64,000 bases of DNA from Microbacterium sp. XT11 (GTDB lineage: Bacteria > Actinomycetota > Actinomycetes > Actinomycetales > Microbacteriaceae), in NCBI RefSeq assembly GCF_001513675.1, contig NZ_CP013859.1, positions 1,489,081-1,553,080 on the forward strand. Reading direction: 5' to 3'. A program made the translations under genes and the position numbers. The notes beneath the pieces are model-generated. The model was not told the DNA's origin and did no database searches. It worked only from the letters and a program-made list of their open reading frames with translations. This document shows, piece after piece, positions 62,833-64,000 of the stretch (positions are counted from its first letter, which is position 1; each line of letters begins with the position of its first letter).

Positions 62833-63966
62833 ATGACCATCGCGATCGTCGGCGGCGGCCTCGCGGGCGCCACCGCGGCCACCGAACTGCGCGCACGTGG
62901 ATACGACGGGGAGATCGTGCTGTTCGCGGCCGAGCCGCATCTGCCCTACGAACGTCCGCCGCTCTCCAAGGACGTCCTGCTCGGCACCAAGAGCGTCGAC
63001 GAGGCCGCCGTGCATGATGCCGCGTGGTACCGCGACAACGCGGTGCGGGTGGAACAGGGAACCCGGGTGACGCGCATCGATCCGGTCGGGCACCTCGTCA
63101 CGGCGCATGGCGCGGCGGGCGCGACGGAGGTCCGCTACGACCGCCTGCTGCTCGCCACGGGCGCCGAGCCGCGCAGGTTCGCGCTCGCCGACGACGTGAC
63201 CTCGCCCGTCTACCTCCGGACCGTCGACGACAGCCTCCGGCTGAAGGCTCAGCTGCGCGGCGGTGCCAGGGTGACGATCGTGGGTGCGGGGTGGATCGGG
63301 CTCGAAGTGGCATCCGCCGCACGGCAGGCGGGCGCGGAGGTCACGGTCTTCGAAGCCGCCGAACTGCCTCTGGTCCGCGTGCTGGGGCCCGAGGTTGCCG
63401 CGGTGTTCGCCGATCTGCACAGGCACCACGGCGTCGACCTGCGCTTGAACGCCCGTGTCGAGGCGTCCGACCTCGCCGAGACCGACGTCGTCGTGGTCGG
63501 AGTGGGGGCCGTGCCATCGACGGGACTCGCAGAGGCCGCCGGACTCGAGGTCGACAACGGCGTGCTGGTCGACGCCGCTCTCCGCACGTCCGATCCCGAC
63601 ATCTTCGCCGTCGGAGATGTGGCCGCACACGATCATCCCGTGCTCCGGCGGCGCATCAGGGTCGAGCACTGGGACACCGCGATCGGCCAGGGTGAGGTCG
63701 TGGCACGGAACCTGCTCGGAGCCGAGGAGCCGTACACGCGCCTGCCGTATTTCTTCACCGATCAGTACGACCTGGGCATGGAGTACTTCGGCAGCGTGGG
63801 ACCGGGAGGGTACGACCGCGTCGACATCGAAGGAAACACGGATGCCGCGCACGGCGGCGCGTTCCGCGCGTACTGGGTCGCCGATGGCCGCGTGGTGGCC
63901 GCGATGCACGCCAACGACTGGGATGCGTCCGAGAGCGTGCGCGACAGCATCGGGACGAGCAGATGA
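62833..63966 (+). CDS. FAD-dependent NAD(P)H-ferredoxin/rubredoxin reductase-like protein
   Basis: 377 residues. Two Rossmann folds: FAD motif GGGLAG (7-12) and NAD motif GAGWIGLE (~155), then IFAVGDVA near 257 and a C-terminal reductase domain. Matches BenC/HcaD-type ferredoxin reductases of oxygenase systems. Overlaps the next gene by ATGA. Electron acceptor not in the window. Confidence 0.9.
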   Translation: MTIAIVGGGLAGATAATELRARGYDGEIVLFAAEPHLPYERPPLSKDVLLGTKSVDEAAVHDAAWYRDNAVRVEQGTRVTRIDPVGHLVTAHGAAGATEVRYDRLLLATGAEPRRFALADDVTSPVYLRTVDDSLRLKAQLRGGARVTIVGAGWIGLEVASAARQAGAEVTVFEAAELPLVRVLGPEVAAVFADLHRHHGVDLRLNARVEASDLAETDVVVVGVGAVPSTGLAEAAGLEVDNGVLVDAALRTSDPDIFAVGDVAAHDHPVLRRRIRVEHWDTAIGQGEVVARNLLGAEEPYTRLPYFFTDQYDLGMEYFGSVGPGGYDRVDIEGNTDAAHGGAFRAYWVADGRVVAAMHANDWDASESVRDSIGTSR

Positions 63967-64000
63967 GCGCGTCAGGTCGCCCCGTCCTCGTGCCGGGGCG
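63963..64000 (+). CDS. Start of next gene (partial)
   Basis: ATG overlapping the previous stop (ATGA) opens MSASGRPVLVPG, cut by the window end after 12 codons. Coupled translation suggests a partner of the reductase; nothing more can be said. Confidence 0.5.
   Translation, partial: MSASGRPVLVPG

Overview
The window is very G+C-rich and densely packed. Genes are often joined by ATGA or GTGA overlaps, GTG starts are common, and several start codons sit only 6-8 bases after a TAGGCT-like -10 box. Together with a mycothiol/ArsC-type phosphatase fold, an ECF41-like sigma factor, Mn-catalase remnants and single-domain FrcA-type sugar importers, this points to an actinobacterium of the Microbacteriaceae, most likely Microbacterium or a close relative. 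This is inferred from gene content and style, not from a database match.

Layout. 1-6740 is the right end of an integrated siphovirus-like prophage: tape measure C-terminus, two tail proteins, an M23 endolysin with two peptidoglycan-binding modules, two holin-like membrane proteins, then on the minus strand a tyrosine integrase, a small HTH protein and a frame-broken small gene. The prophage ends in the 3' half of a tRNA (closest to tRNA-Arg by memory), the presumed attachment site. 6.9-11.5 kb is host sequence: a patatin-like lipase, then a copper operon (copZ, a His-rich exported protein, copA) behind a promoter with two CsoR-type operators. 11.6-18.6 kb holds a LysR/flavoprotein pair, an ECF41-like sigma factor with its AhpD-like target gene and promoter, L-serine dehydratase and a lone ATPase. 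18.7-27.2 kb is rich in small regulators with visible operators: a TetR/ABC-2 exporter pair separated by a striking noncoding repeat block, Ohr/TetR, flotillin, MarR, and VOC/TetR.

27.5-41.1 kb is a sugar or polyol catabolic island: an FrcBCA-like importer, class II aldolase, three consecutive FGGY kinases, a GntR/UTRA regulator, a zinc dehydrogenase and a second binding protein/two-permease importer lacking its own ATPase. Shared GTCTAGAC palindromes sit at the same distance from the -35 boxes of both importer operons, so the GntR protein probably governs the island as one regulon.

41.1-48.3 kb is a decay zone: a NERD-like nuclease gene split by an in-frame TAA, an ECF sigma gene with two frame changes, a 5'-truncated Mn-catalase and an M20 peptidase with three frame changes, interspersed with intact arsC-like, GNAT and ogt genes. 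48.3-57.6 kb carries threonine synthase and then a compact operon of an NCS1 permease, a hydantoinase/oxoprolinase-type protein, three DUF917 paralogues and a PucR-type activator, headed by two GTGC-N5-GCAC sites 30 bp apart. This looks like a catabolic system for a hydantoin-like or thiohydantoin-like heterocycle and is the best candidate for something undescribed. 57.6-64 kb has a VOC protein, a FUSC-like membrane protein, an M20 peptidase, a drug-efflux MFS gene containing a 14-G tract (possible phase variation), FolE and a ferredoxin-reductase-like flavoprotein.
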